A stretch of 64,000 nucleotides of DNA, from the NCBI GenBank assembly GCA_900291925.1, contig UWYS01000001.1, forward strand, positions 186,001-250,000, in the 5' to 3' direction. Shown here piece by piece: positions 51,649-62,252 of the stretch. Every line of letters starts with the position of its first letter. The first letter of the stretch is position 1. The DNA is from Thecaphora thlaspeos. Its lineage: Eukaryota; Basidiomycota; Ustilaginomycetes; Urocystidales; Glomosporiaceae. Below the pieces are notes generated by a model. The model was not told where the DNA came from and did no database searches. It saw only the letters and a list, made by a program, of their open reading frames with translations. The position numbers were made by a program, and so were the translations under genes.

Positions 51649-53226
51649 ATGTCCAGCACCCCTCCCGCTTCCGGCTCACAGGGCGTCGAGCTCCTCACGA
51701 TCGACAATGTCCGTGCCTCGCAGTCTTACAACGGCGAGGAGGTGACTCTCGGCCTCGGCACCCTTCGCGCCCTCTTGGTCGCCATCAGCCTTGACCATCC
51801 CGACCAGTCGGCCAACCCCACTCCCACCGACATGGAGAAGCTCAAGGAGCACCAGAACTACGCCACCGACCTCTGGCTCGTCCTCGCCATCGGCGACAAC
51901 TTCTCCCTCCCCATCCCCGCCTTCCAGTCCATCCGCCCCGAGAGGATAAACGGCGGCGCTACCTCCTACGTCATGCCCTCGCACGAGATCGAGGGCGCCT
52001 CGATCCGCATCGCCCTCCCCGCTCACATCGGCCGGGATGAGACGAAGCATTTCGAAGATGTTCTTGCACAGTATGCCGCCTACCACGACGATGATTCGAC
52101 CGACAACGGCACAATCGAGCTCGTCGATGATCAGGGCCACGTCCTCGGCGTCGTCAAGGGGCAATTCCAGGTAGACGAAGACGATGCCCTCTCCGAATCC
52201 GGACACGAAAAGGACCCTGTCCTGATCGACCTGAACCCCGAGTCCCAGACGACGATTGCCACCACATCCGCCACACAAGCCGCCGGCAAGAAGGGCAAGG
52301 CCCACGTCGGCATCGCCTCGCAGGAGCGCATCTACGAGAAGGGCGACTGGATGCTCAAGGGCGCCGACTTTGTCTCGCGGAACATCGTCAAGGGTTCCGA
52401 GTTCCTAGGGTCCAAGCTCACCAACGCGGCCGATAGCTACAGTGAGTCGCTGACGCTGCATCAAACCTGTTGCGCTTGGTGTAGCCCGCTGACATGTCGT
52501 CCCGTCTACCCCACCGCACCACACCCTGCCGTACCGCCCCTCACAGCCTCAAAGAGCCCTGCCGCCGGTTCAAGCGCTTCGTCTTATCACGAGAAGGACG
52601 GCTCGAGCGGTGCTCAGACTCCCACCAGAGAGCACGTCAAGATCCCCAGCGCCGCCCGGACGGGCGCCGCGACGCTCTTCCAGTGGTCGGGCCAGGCGGT
52701 TCAGGTCTCGGCTCGGACGACGGGAACGATCCTCCAGATGGCCGCTAATGTCGGCGACAAGGTGGGCAAGAAAGCCGGCATCCAGCGCCAGGTCAAGCCC
52801 GATGGTACGATGGGTCCCGCGCCAAAGGGCATCCGCGGCTTCGTCAATCGCTCCCTGATTGCCACCAACACGGTCCTGGATGGCATCGATGCCGGCGTCC
52901 AGAACATCCTCTACACCGGCGGCGATGCTGCGGCCCAGGTGGTGGGGCATCGTTACGGAGAAGACGCAAAGAGTCTCAGCGAAAACGTCGCAAAAACCGG
53001 CAAGAACGTATGGGTCTGCTACAAGGACATCCGCGGCGTCAGGAGGAGTGCACTGCTAAAGGCCGCCGGCGGTAGAGTGCTCAAGGCCCAGCTACCAGAT
53101 GGGAGAGAAGTCACCATCGATGTCGATGCCGACGGACACGCTACCACCCGTCCCGACGGGTCGACTTCAGCATCGGTGCCGACGCCTGCTCCTTCGTACG
53201 GCGATGAGAAGAAGTCGAAGTCCTAA
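51649..53226 (+). CDS. Senescence/spartin-domain protein
   Basis: Exons 51649-52441 and 52547-53226 give 490 residues; the join reads ADSYTSKSPAAGSS. Residues 10-190 form an N-terminal region (LLTIDNVRASQSYNGEEVTLGLG; LWLVLAIGDNFSLPIPAFQSI) seen in fungal members. From about 225 the senescence domain follows: EKGDWMLKGADFVSRNIVKGSEFLG, then ARTGAATLFQWSGQAVQVSARTTG, FVNRSLIATNTVLDGIDAGVQNIL and YGEDAKSLSENVAKTGKNV. Spartin-type proteins sit on lipid droplets and endosomes and bind lipids; plant relatives respond to dehydration. The 105-nt intron keeps the frame open, so an unspliced message would add 35 residues, four of them cysteine. Confidence 0.82.
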   Translation: MSSTPPASGSQGVELLTIDNVRASQSYNGEEVTLGLGTLRALLVAISLDHPDQSANPTPTDMEKLKEHQNYATDLWLVLAIGDNFSLPIPAFQSIRPERINGGATSYVMPSHEIEGASIRIALPAHIGRDETKHFEDVLAQYAAYHDDDSTDNGTIELVDDQGHVLGVVKGQFQVDEDDALSESGHEKDPVLIDLNPESQTTIATTSATQAAGKKGKAHVGIASQERIYEKGDWMLKGADFVSRNIVKGSEFLGSKLTNAADSYSESLTLHQTCCAWCSPLTCRPVYPTAPHPAVPPLTASKSPAAGSSASSYHEKDGSSGAQTPTREHVKIPSAARTGAATLFQWSGQAVQVSARTTGTILQMAANVGDKVGKKAGIQRQVKPDGTMGPAPKGIRGFVNRSLIATNTVLDGIDAGVQNILYTGGDAAAQVVGHRYGEDAKSLSENVAKTGKNVWVCYKDIRGVRRSALLKAAGGRVLKAQLPDGREVTIDVDADGHATTRPDGSTSASVPTPAPSYGDEKKSKS

Positions 53227-53591
53227 ACTGTTTGTGTCTGCGTACATTCCGCCCTTTTGTACATACTCGGCGGCTGTCAACACAGACCCACCTTACTAGA
53301 ATGCCATACACGATACCTTGCCGTTCGGCCGCGTGTCGGATCACGGATCAGATGTCACTTTTATTTCGGTATTCGGGGCGGTGCAAGAGTCGTGGCAGAC
53401 TCTGCCGCAGTATGGGATCTACGAAGTGTATCTACACGCACGCAAGAGTGCTCGGTTCGATGAACCAAGCACCAAGGGACGAGCGTTCTGTTGAGCGAAG
53501 GGGGCGGTGAGCAAGGACAAAGGCCGCACGGGTGTAAAAGGAGGTGGACGAAAGGAAAGGGAAGGGGCGTAGTGCAGCAGGTGAAGCTTTC
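53227..53591. other. Convergent intergenic region
   Basis: About 365 bp lie between the senescence-domain and b5 reductase stops. I saw nothing beyond expected 3' ends. Confidence 0.5.
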
Positions 53592-54809
53592 TTAGAAGCA
53601 GAAGACTTGCTATAGAATGAGGGCAAGGGAACGGTTGGGCAAAGGAAAGGTGAAGCCCGGGTCAGCAAACGACAGTCCATCCTCCATCGCAAGTTGCCCG
53701 GCCGGCCCCGCTCGGTGACACTCACGTCCTCCATCTTGCTGACAGTGCGAGGAGCCTGGTACTCGAGCTCGGAGAGGTGCTTCTTCATGGCGTTGATCAT
53801 CGGAGGAGGTCCTGCGTGCGAGCGGAGTGACGGAACGGGAAAGAGGCAGAAGTTAAGGTCAGCGGCTGGTCTTGCGTCATCGCCTCCACCATGAGAATTC
53901 GCCCTGGTTCACTGGCTGTGCGTCCGGACACACACCGCACATGAGGATCTTGGTGTTGTCGGCGGGCTTGGGGAGGTTGTCCTGGATGGCCTCCTTTGTG
54001 ACGAAGCCAGTGCCGCCGGTCCAGCCCTCGGGGGCCTCGTTGAGGAAGTAGTGAATCCTGAACTGGTCTTTGTGCTGCTTGGCGAGGCGGTCGAGATCCT
54101 CCTTGAGCAGGATGTCGTCCTCCTTGACGTTTGCGTAGATGAAGTCGACTTGTGTCTTGTCGGCGGGGTTCTTGCAAATGGCCGTGATGATCTGGAGGCA
54201 AGGGGTGAGGCCAGTGCCTCCGGCGATCATGCCGATATGGCGGGCGAGACCGGGAGCGTAGCGCATCTGGCCCTTGGGGCCCTTGACCGAGAGGAGGTCG
54301 CCGATCCTCATGGCGGCCATGTACTTGGAGACGTTGCCCTGCTCGTACGACTTGACGACGAGGTCAAAGAAGCCCTTGTCGTTGTCGGACGAGGTGGGGG
54401 TGTAGGAGCGCATGACATTCTTGCCGTTGATGTCGGCCTGAACGGAGATGTGCTGTCCGATGGGGAGGCCGAGGACCGAATCGTCGCGGGGCAGGCGGAA
54501 GCGGTACTTTGCCGTGTTGGGCGAGAGCTGCTTCTTCTCGATCAGGTTGAACTTCTGCCACTCGGTCGGGTTGAGGACGGGCTTCGGCTTGCCCGAGTCA
54601 AAGTAGAGCAGGGCGCCGACCGAGAGGACGAGCCCCACTAGGAAGGCGACGACGACGTTGATCTCCATGAAGTCGGTGGCGTGGTCCAGCTCGCGGAGGA
54701 GAAAAACCGAGGGAAAGACGGAGCGGGCGAGGAACTTGGTAAAGACGAGGCAGGAGCAGAAGGTGACGAGGATGGACGCGACGAGGGCAAACTGCTCGGG
54801 GAGGACCAT
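53592..54809 (-). CDS. CBR1: NADH-cytochrome b5 reductase
   Basis: Exons 54809-53936, 53811-53726 and 53609-53592 give 325 residues. The splices rebuild ILMCGPPPMINAMKKHL and the C-terminus VSKMEDQVFCF; the family ends in VF.F. The FAD-binding motif is MRSYTPTSSDNDKG, followed by GNVSKYM; the NADH site is GMIAGGTGLTPCLQII plus CGPPPM. Two N-terminal hydrophobic stretches (FALVASILVTFCSCLVF; INVVVAFLVGLVLSVGALLYF) anchor it to the ER or outer mitochondrial membrane, one more than the single anchor of many Cbr1 proteins. It reduces cytochrome b5 for fatty-acid desaturation and sterol synthesis. The frame stays open about 187 codons upstream, but that part is Pro-rich and is treated as 5' leader. 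Confidence 0.92.
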
Positions 54810-55859
54810 CCAAGGTGTGGACGGAGGAGAGAGGAGCAAGGGCGGGGGGGTGGGTGGTGGTGGTAGGGACGGCGATGAAGGAGGATTCGAGATTGGGTAA
54901 GGGCCGAGTATGGAGACGTTCGGAAGGTCTCTCTGTCTCTCTGCGCCTTTTTGGGGCGAGGGCGGCGGCGGCGGCGGCGTGGCTGCTCGAGTCGACCGAC
55001 GTGGGACGCACTGCGCGGGGAACGGGCCAGAAGGCCAGAAGGCCAGAAAGAGATGGAGGGCCCACGCCGCGCTTCTCCAGCTGGGCGCAAGCCACCCAAC
55101 GAGGACCGCTGATCGAACGTGATAGCTCCACCAGCCGATCCCATTTGCCCCGCGGCCAGCAGAGCTATCTGTCTTCCATCCCCCAGCGTGCCCAGCCATC
55201 ATCGTCATATGCTCTTCGGGAAGGTTGCGGCTCTCTGCCAGACTCAGTACAGTACAGTACGGTAAGTAACAGCTACCCGGTAGACCCTCGATCGCCTCGT
55301 CTGTTGGTGAGAGCCGCCCCATTGTTGAAATCGGGCGATTTGGCGAGACGCGACCACGCGGGGCCGGCATCGGGCTTCAGGCGAACCCAGCGCACCATCC
55401 CCCTCGGATCCGCGAGCTTCCCTTCGCGTCGCGCAGAGTCCGCGGGTCCAAGGTAGGCAGACAAAGGTGTTCAGGTCGAGCGCGGCGCCTGCGACACGCG
55501 TCGAGAGAGCGGCAGCACCAGAGGCCACGGCGAGAAGCGTGTGGAGCTTCACGCTTGGCTCTACCGCTCCATTCCGGCTCACACATCATCTCAACCTTCA
55601 CCAAGACACCGCCGATCCCCGCTTTCCGACGTCCTCCCTTCCTTCCATCATTTTCATCATCATCATCACGATCACGCCCCGTCACAGACATCGCCATCTG
55701 GACCGCACACGTGGCGTTGAAACCGGGACGCTACTCTGACGAAACGGCGGCCCGCACTCGAACCTTATACGGCGTTCCCCAGACCTTGATCGCTTTCTTC
55801 TCTCACTCCCTCTGGTGTCTTTCCCCTATTCATCACCCGCCGCGGCAGCGCTCGGAGAG
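54810..55859. promoter_or_regulatory. Divergent promoter region of CBR1 and SCC3
   Basis: About 1.05 kb lie between the two start codons. A GTACA repeat sits at 55246-55262. The stretch just upstream of CBR1 is pyrimidine-rich on its coding strand. No gene is supported. Confidence 0.45.
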
Positions 55860-58800
55860 ATGGTCACGACAGTCGCTGGAAAGCGCAAGGCAGATGGCGA
55901 GGCATCGTTGGCGGCAGCGGCAGAGGGCTCCAACAAGCGCGCCAAGACGACAGCTGCGACGACAGTCAACGACTTTGACAGCGACGGCTCCCTGACCGAC
56001 CTCTCGGACGATGACCTAGACACCGACAACGAAGAGCAAGACTCCGACAACGAACAACAGCAGGATGATGATGATGAAGAAAAAGAGCCGAGCAGCGAAG
56101 AGGACGCTGGCGCACGGGATGACGAGGGCGACGACGACTACGGAGGCTCGAGCCGGAAGAAGAAGACGGCCGCCGCCAGGACACCAGCAAAAGGCCACAA
56201 GGGGGAAGCCACCACCAAGAAGACTCCCAAGCGTGCCGCCGCGCCAAAAACGCCCAGGGCCAAGGCAAGCGGCGGAGGTGCATCGACATCGAAGCTAGCC
56301 AAGAGCGCCTCCACGACGCGCTCCGCTGGCCGCCCTAGGGGCACTGCGGCGGTCAAGTCGCGGGGAGCCGGGAGCAAGGACGAGCTGCCGATTAACGACG
56401 ACAACGACGTTTTCAACGCCGTCAAGGACGCTAATAGCGCGCTTCAGTCGACCGCCGAGGACTGGATCGTCGGCTTCCAAAAGGACCAGGGCAAGGCGCT
56501 GGCCCAGCTGATTGACTTCGTCATCCGGACGTGCGGCTGCAATGGCAGCGTGGACGAAAATCAGGTGGTCGACATTGACAACATCGTCGACAATCTCGAG
56601 GAGCTGCAGGAGGTCTTCAAGCGGCAGCCGCTGCCCTCGTACCCCATCGTCTCGAAGAGCAAGTCGTTCAAATCGTTCCGACGCTCGCTCGCCGAGTTCC
56701 TCCGCCGGCTCGTCCTCTGCGCCTACGAGGCCGAGACCCTGACGGCTGAGGGCTTCATGGAGACGTTCCAGGCCTGGGTTTCGGCGATGTCGTCATCGTC
56801 GCTCCGCTCCTTCCGCCACACTGCGACGGTGGTGGCGCTATGGACGATCTCGGCGATCAACGAGGTCAACGCGCTGGCGGCAAAGGACCTGGCGACGGCG
56901 ACCAAGCAGCGCGATGCCGAGAAGAAAAAGGCGCGCACCGACAAGAGCCGGCTCAAGGAGCTCGAGGCCAAGGTCGAGGAGGCCAAGGCGCTCAAGCGAA
57001 AGCTCGACGAGTACATTGACGAGTTCATGACGAGCGTCTTTGTCCACCGCTACCGCGACTATGACGCCGGGATCCGCACTGAGTGCGTCGAGGAGCTCGG
57101 CCACTGGATGAAAAAGCACTCGGCCCAGTACCTCCAGGGCACCTACTTCCGCTACGTCGGCTGGGTCCTCTCCGACGCCGATGCCGGCGTACGGATGGCG
57201 GCGATTCGCGCCATGACCGGCCTATACACGCGCGACAACTTTGACGGCTCGATCCGCCACTTTACCGAAATGTTCAAGGGCCGCCTCGTCCAGATGGCGA
57301 CGGGCGACGTCGACCTCTCGGTCCGCATCGCCACCATCTTGGTGCTGGTTTTGATCGACAAGTACGACCTGCTCGACGACGAGCAGCGCGACGCGCTCGC
57401 CACCCACATCTTCGACGTCGAACCGAAGGTAAGGAGCGCGGTCGCGACGTTTGTGGCGAGCTTGCTCGAGGACGAGGTACGTCAGCACATGTGCGAGCTC
57501 GAGGGCCAGAGCGCCAGGTCGAAGAAGAAGGCCAACTCGAACGAGGAGCAGGCGGCCGAGGTGGCCAAGCTCCGCCTCAAGTGTCTCGCCTCGCTGCTGG
57601 TCAAGTACGGCCGGCGGCTCGACGAAGCCGACCCTTCGACCGACAGCGGCCACGACGCCGACTCGCAGGAAACATCGAGCGCAGCGGCACAGAAGCAGGC
57701 CGAGGACCTCAAGACGATGGTCGACGGGGCCAGAGAGGGACGCGTCGGGATGGCCATCGAGGCGCTGTGGGACTCGGTCGAGGAGATTCAGGACTGGCAG
57801 CCGCTGATCGACCTGCTCCTGCTCGACCATTCCGGCAAGGGCGGCGGCAGCGACAGCGGCTCGAAAGCGACGAGCGCCAAGGATGCACTTAATCTCGCAC
57901 CGCAGGCTTACCGGCTCACTGCCGACGAAGAGGCGGTGCTGGTCGAGGCGCTGGTCAGCATCCTCCGGCGGACGTACCAGCACGCCGCGCTCGTCAAGGA
58001 CGACGACGACACCACCAAGGAGGACATGACGCGGGCCGTCATGCCAGCGCTTCCGAAGCTGCTTGCTAAGCACCGCACCGACGCGCCGCGCATCTCGGAC
58101 CTGCTCGTCATCCCGCAGGTCATTGACCTCGAGATGTACACCGAGATGCGGGAGACGACTGCCTACGAGGCGCTGTGGGACGACGTCTCGGCTCAGGTGC
58201 AGCGGCACGTCGAGCCCCTCCTCCTCAAGCACGCCGTCCAGGCGATCCGCACCATGATGGCGTGCACGTCACTCTCGAACGTCAACTCGGTCAAGCTGCT
58301 CGCGCTCCAGGAGTCTCTGCTCTCGGCGCTCCAGGAGCCGGCGCAGAACCGCGACGTCGAGACGGCCGCGTTCACTGAGGATGAGATCCACCTGCTGGGC
58401 GCCAGCATCTTGCGCATGAACGTGCTGAGCCAGGTCTGCGACATGACCGAGGTGCTTGAGGACGACGAACGCGGCCAATCGACGAGCGGCTGGGAGATTA
58501 TCCTTGGCCTCGCGGGACGTGGCCGGCTCGGCTACCATGAAGAGGAAAAGATGGTCCAGGACGCCATCCAAGTGCTGACGCTCCACATCATGTGGAAGAC
58601 GCGGCGGAGCCTGTCGTACGATGCGGCCAACCAGGGTCCCGCCATCGACGCGCTGGTCTCGAAACGCACGATCCTCCTCGACCTGCTCAACGAGTATGTC
58701 GCGGCCACGCACTCCAACGCCTGCGCCGGAGTGCAGAGAGTGGTGAGTAGCATCTCGTCGGCGGCAATCACGGTCCTCTGTGAATTTTCATAGCTGACCG

Positions 58801-60586
58801 CTCCGACGACTCGCCTGCCTTCGCCCTTGCCGTGCTTTCTTTTTCTCCTTCCGCGTCAGGCGTTCGAGCGGCTGCTCACAATCCACATGATGTACGGCGC
58901 GCTCCCCGTCGAGCAGGAAGAGGACGCCTTCGACGCTACTGCTACTGCTTCGGAGCCGTCGGCAGCGGCCGCGCCGCACGGGGCCCCTCGACTGCCCGCC
59001 GCACTGCGGCTCGTCTGCGGCGACGAGATTCAGTACCGGTGCGCCGGCTTTATTCAGGCCGAGATCGAGCGCTACATTGAGAGCAACGGCGTCAAGGGCA
59101 AGGAGCCCCACGATAGCGCGCAGAACGGTGGCGGCGACACCATCGGCAGCGATGAGGAGAATGATGCCGGGGCACGCGACAGCGATGCTGACGAGGACGA
59201 GGACGACGAGGACGATACCGACCGCACGCCTCGGGCCTCCAAGGCCCCGTCAAGGGCGAGCCGAGCCGGCAGCAAGCGAGTTCGCAAGACGGACAAGGCC
59301 AAGGTGGGCGATACGATGTCCGATTGGCCGACACGCTCGCATCTCGAGGCGGAGCACGCCTTCTGCTCGACGATCAGCACGTTCGTCTCGGCAATCCGCG
59401 TCGGCGTCGTCGACGCCAGGCACTCGGCCGTCGTGCTGGTGCAGTTCGGCAGGCTGGGAGGCATCTACGACTCGTGCTGCAAGATACTGATCGAGGTGCT
59501 CAAGGAGGAGGCCATCTTTGTCGGGTACGACCGGGCCGTCGTTATCGAGGGCACGATCTGGGACGCGATGAAAGAGGTGCGTCTATGGTGTGGATGGGGC
59601 GACACACGCGGCCCGCCTACAAGGGCAGTCCGCCTGCTCTTCGTTGTGTAATTTGTGCTGACCCTCGCCCTCACTTTATCGCCTTCTTCTCCCGCATGAT
59701 ATCACACACACAGTCCTTCGAGCTCTACCTCGATGGGGGTGACAAGACGTCCGAGGCGAGGTTCGTCTCGCTGTCGCGCCAAATTGCCAACGTGCTGGTG
59801 GTCCGCGGCGGAGGCTTCACGGCGCTTAAGACGATCGATCCGCGCTGCCTGGTCTCGCTCCACAAGCGCGTCAGCGAATACGTAGTCAAGCGGGTGGCCG
59901 CGGCCGAGCGGAGCGGCGACAAGGGCCTGCGGAGCCGGATGCCGGCGCTCTACAGGGGCGCGGCCCACCTGCTGATGAACGCCACACCGACCGACGCTGT
60001 CAAGATCAAGACGGCCATGGATCGTGCCTACCGAGCGGCCGACGTCGAGATTCCGCCTTCGGCGAAGGCCTGGGAGCCCCAAAGATCGTACGAACGTCGA
60101 CTGCTCAAGATCATGGCCAAAAGCACAATGTTTGCCAAGGCCAACGGCTCGCAGCGGACATCGGCGGGCCAAGCGGCGTCGTCGGGCAAGAAGGCGGCCC
60201 ATGCCGACATCGACAGCGGGAGCGACCTGACTGACGCTGAGGATGGCGACGACGAGGTGACGCGAGGACGGGGCTCGCCCGTCCCGACGGGCAGCAAGCG
60301 ACCGCGCGAAGCCTCCATTGTCGACAGTCACGGCGAGGCCAGCGAGGCGGGGCGGTCTCCTGGCGCGCGCAGCGGTGACGACGGTCATGACCACGACCAC
60401 GACGACCATCTCGACGACGGTGACGACGTCCTGTCAGATGCCGCAGCGTCGGAAACCGACTCGCTCGCCCAGGCGGCCGGACGTGTCAAGCGGCGCAAGG
60501 TGAGTTCCAGGTCCAGGCGCCTCAGAGAGGATTGGAGACGGACGGCGAACGCTGCGTACCGATCCGCCAGCGACTCGGAGAGCTGA
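55860..60586 (+). CDS. SCC3: Cohesin subunit Scc3/STAG
   Basis: Exons 55860-58742, 58860-59576 and 59714-60586 give 1,490 residues. The N-terminal 180 residues are acidic then basic (TDLSDDDLDTDNEE; KKTPKRAAAPKTPRAK) with an AT-hook-like AGRPRGTA. The STAG domain lies near residues 250-400 (FRRSLAEFLRRLVLCAYE), followed by the stromalin region FMTSVFVHRYRDYDAGIRTECVEELGHWM and YVGWVLSDADAGVRMAAIRAM, which is diagnostic. Helical HEAT-type repeats continue to about 1290. The C-terminus is acidic and then basic. Scc3 binds the kleisin Scc1 and DNA and is needed for cohesin loading and release. The longer frame starts at a GTG at 55815; the ATG at 55860 is the better start. It could be Scc3 or its meiotic paralogue Rec11; length and complexity favour Scc3. 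Confidence 0.9.
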
Positions 60587-62252
60587 AGATGCTGATCACC
60601 TTGCTCTATCTCTGCTCTGCGTTTGTGCTTCTGTCGGATGCATAGATCTGACGCCGACGCCTTGCACACAGCTGTACGTCGTTATTGCGGAACGATGACC
60701 TCCCACCTGCGGGCTGGCCAACCATGACCCTACCTGCTGGCTGGTTGCGCTTCGATCCGACGCCACGCGATGTTGTCCGCAACCGATAAGTGCAACCGCG
60801 CTTGGAGCCTGGAGGATGCTTGTTAGCGTCCCGCCTCTTAACGTCACGGTTCTCGCCTTTGCCCCTTGCAAGCGTTTCCTTTTGTTTGTTCCAATGTCCC
60901 ACATCTGGCTCCTTGCCCCTTGCCCCTGTACCATGCCTCTCCCCTCCACACGCCTGCAGCGCAACGAGGATACCATTTAGTGCTTGCCGTACTACTACCA
61001 TCCGCATCGCTCACGTATCGCCAGCCTCGAAGGAAAGGGCGAGATTCTTTCTTTGCAGATATAGGTAACGTTGTTCCACCGCGATCGTTGAACGGCACGG
61101 GTCGCCGCAGCCGTGCGGCGCGTATGTTGGACCCGCTGGCTCGGCCTTTTTAAACCCCAGACCATTGGCGAGCATGCATGAACAAATTGAAATACAAACT
61201 CGCCAAGGGCGGACCCGGCCAGGCCAAGGGAGTCGGGTCGGTGGTGCGGCGGTGGTCACTGCACGGCGCCATCTAGGCAGGCTCTCTCCGCCTGCGCTGC
61301 GATGCGTTGTCCCCACTCTCTCTCTGCTGCCGCCGCCGTTGCCGCCGTTGCCGCTCGCCGGCCAGAGCCCGCCCGCCGCTGGCTCGGGTCGGAGTCGAGT
61401 CTTGATTTCAAGCGAGATTCTCGACTCTTTCTCCTGCACTGCCTCTCCTTCCACCTTGCTCTGCCACCACCACCACCACCACCACCTCCTTACAACGCTC
61501 TCACGCCCACAACACTACCTACACACGCAAACGCACCACGCACCTCCTACACACCCCACACGCACAACCACGCCGCTCCCGCCTCCGCCTCGGTCACCCT
61601 CGACCCTGCGACTGCGCACACCCCCACTGGACGCCCGCGCCCTCTGTACCGCCAAGCGTCTCTCGTCCTCCCGTCTCTTTCCTCGACCGTTTCGTCTTCG
61701 CTTCCTGCTGCTCTGACCCGCCTCGGAGACGCGTTCCCTGACAAGGTAGCGATGCCATACACGCCTCATCGCTGCACCTAGCCCTCGGAACTCCTTCTCT
61801 CTTGCTGCATACCCACTCACCAGGCAGGCACTCCCACAGCCTGACCAGGAGCCGATCCCCAGAATCCGGCCTTTATTCTCCGTTCTCGTCACTGCTGCTG
61901 TGCTCGTCGACCACCGCTTCTCCCAGATACCTGTACTCGGCGCCTCATTCCGTTCGACCTCGACTCGTCCAGTCAGACTCGCTCTTCAATCGCCTTCTCA
62001 CTTCCACTCCTCTCGTCCCCGACTGATATCGCTCCTCGCTGCTTCTCGGTTTGCAGTGACAAGGCTTTCGGCGCCACCACCGCCGATCTCGTCCGTCCCT
62101 CCCACCTGACCCGTGTTCTACCTCTGGCCAGTTTTCCTCATTGTTTCCCTGTTTCCTCAACCCGTCACATAGTTGGCCCTTGCCGTCTCTATTGAGCTCG
62201 ATAGCGCCTCGCACGCCCATCGTCAGCAACGGTCAAAGCGGATCGTCCCGTC
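60587..62252. other. Long intergenic region upstream of the Zn2Cys6 factor
   Basis: About 1.67 kb lie between SCC3 and the transcription-factor start. The last 800 bp are pyrimidine-rich on the plus strand (a CCA triplet run at 61464-61484), consistent with a long leader. Frames near 61165-61780 on both strands are low-complexity. No RNA gene was recognised. Confidence 0.45.

Noticed and set aside
54810..55370. In-frame 187-codon N-terminal extension of cytochrome b5 reductase
   Set aside because: The extension is Pro/Ser-rich and would place the membrane anchor internally; family members begin close to the anchor.
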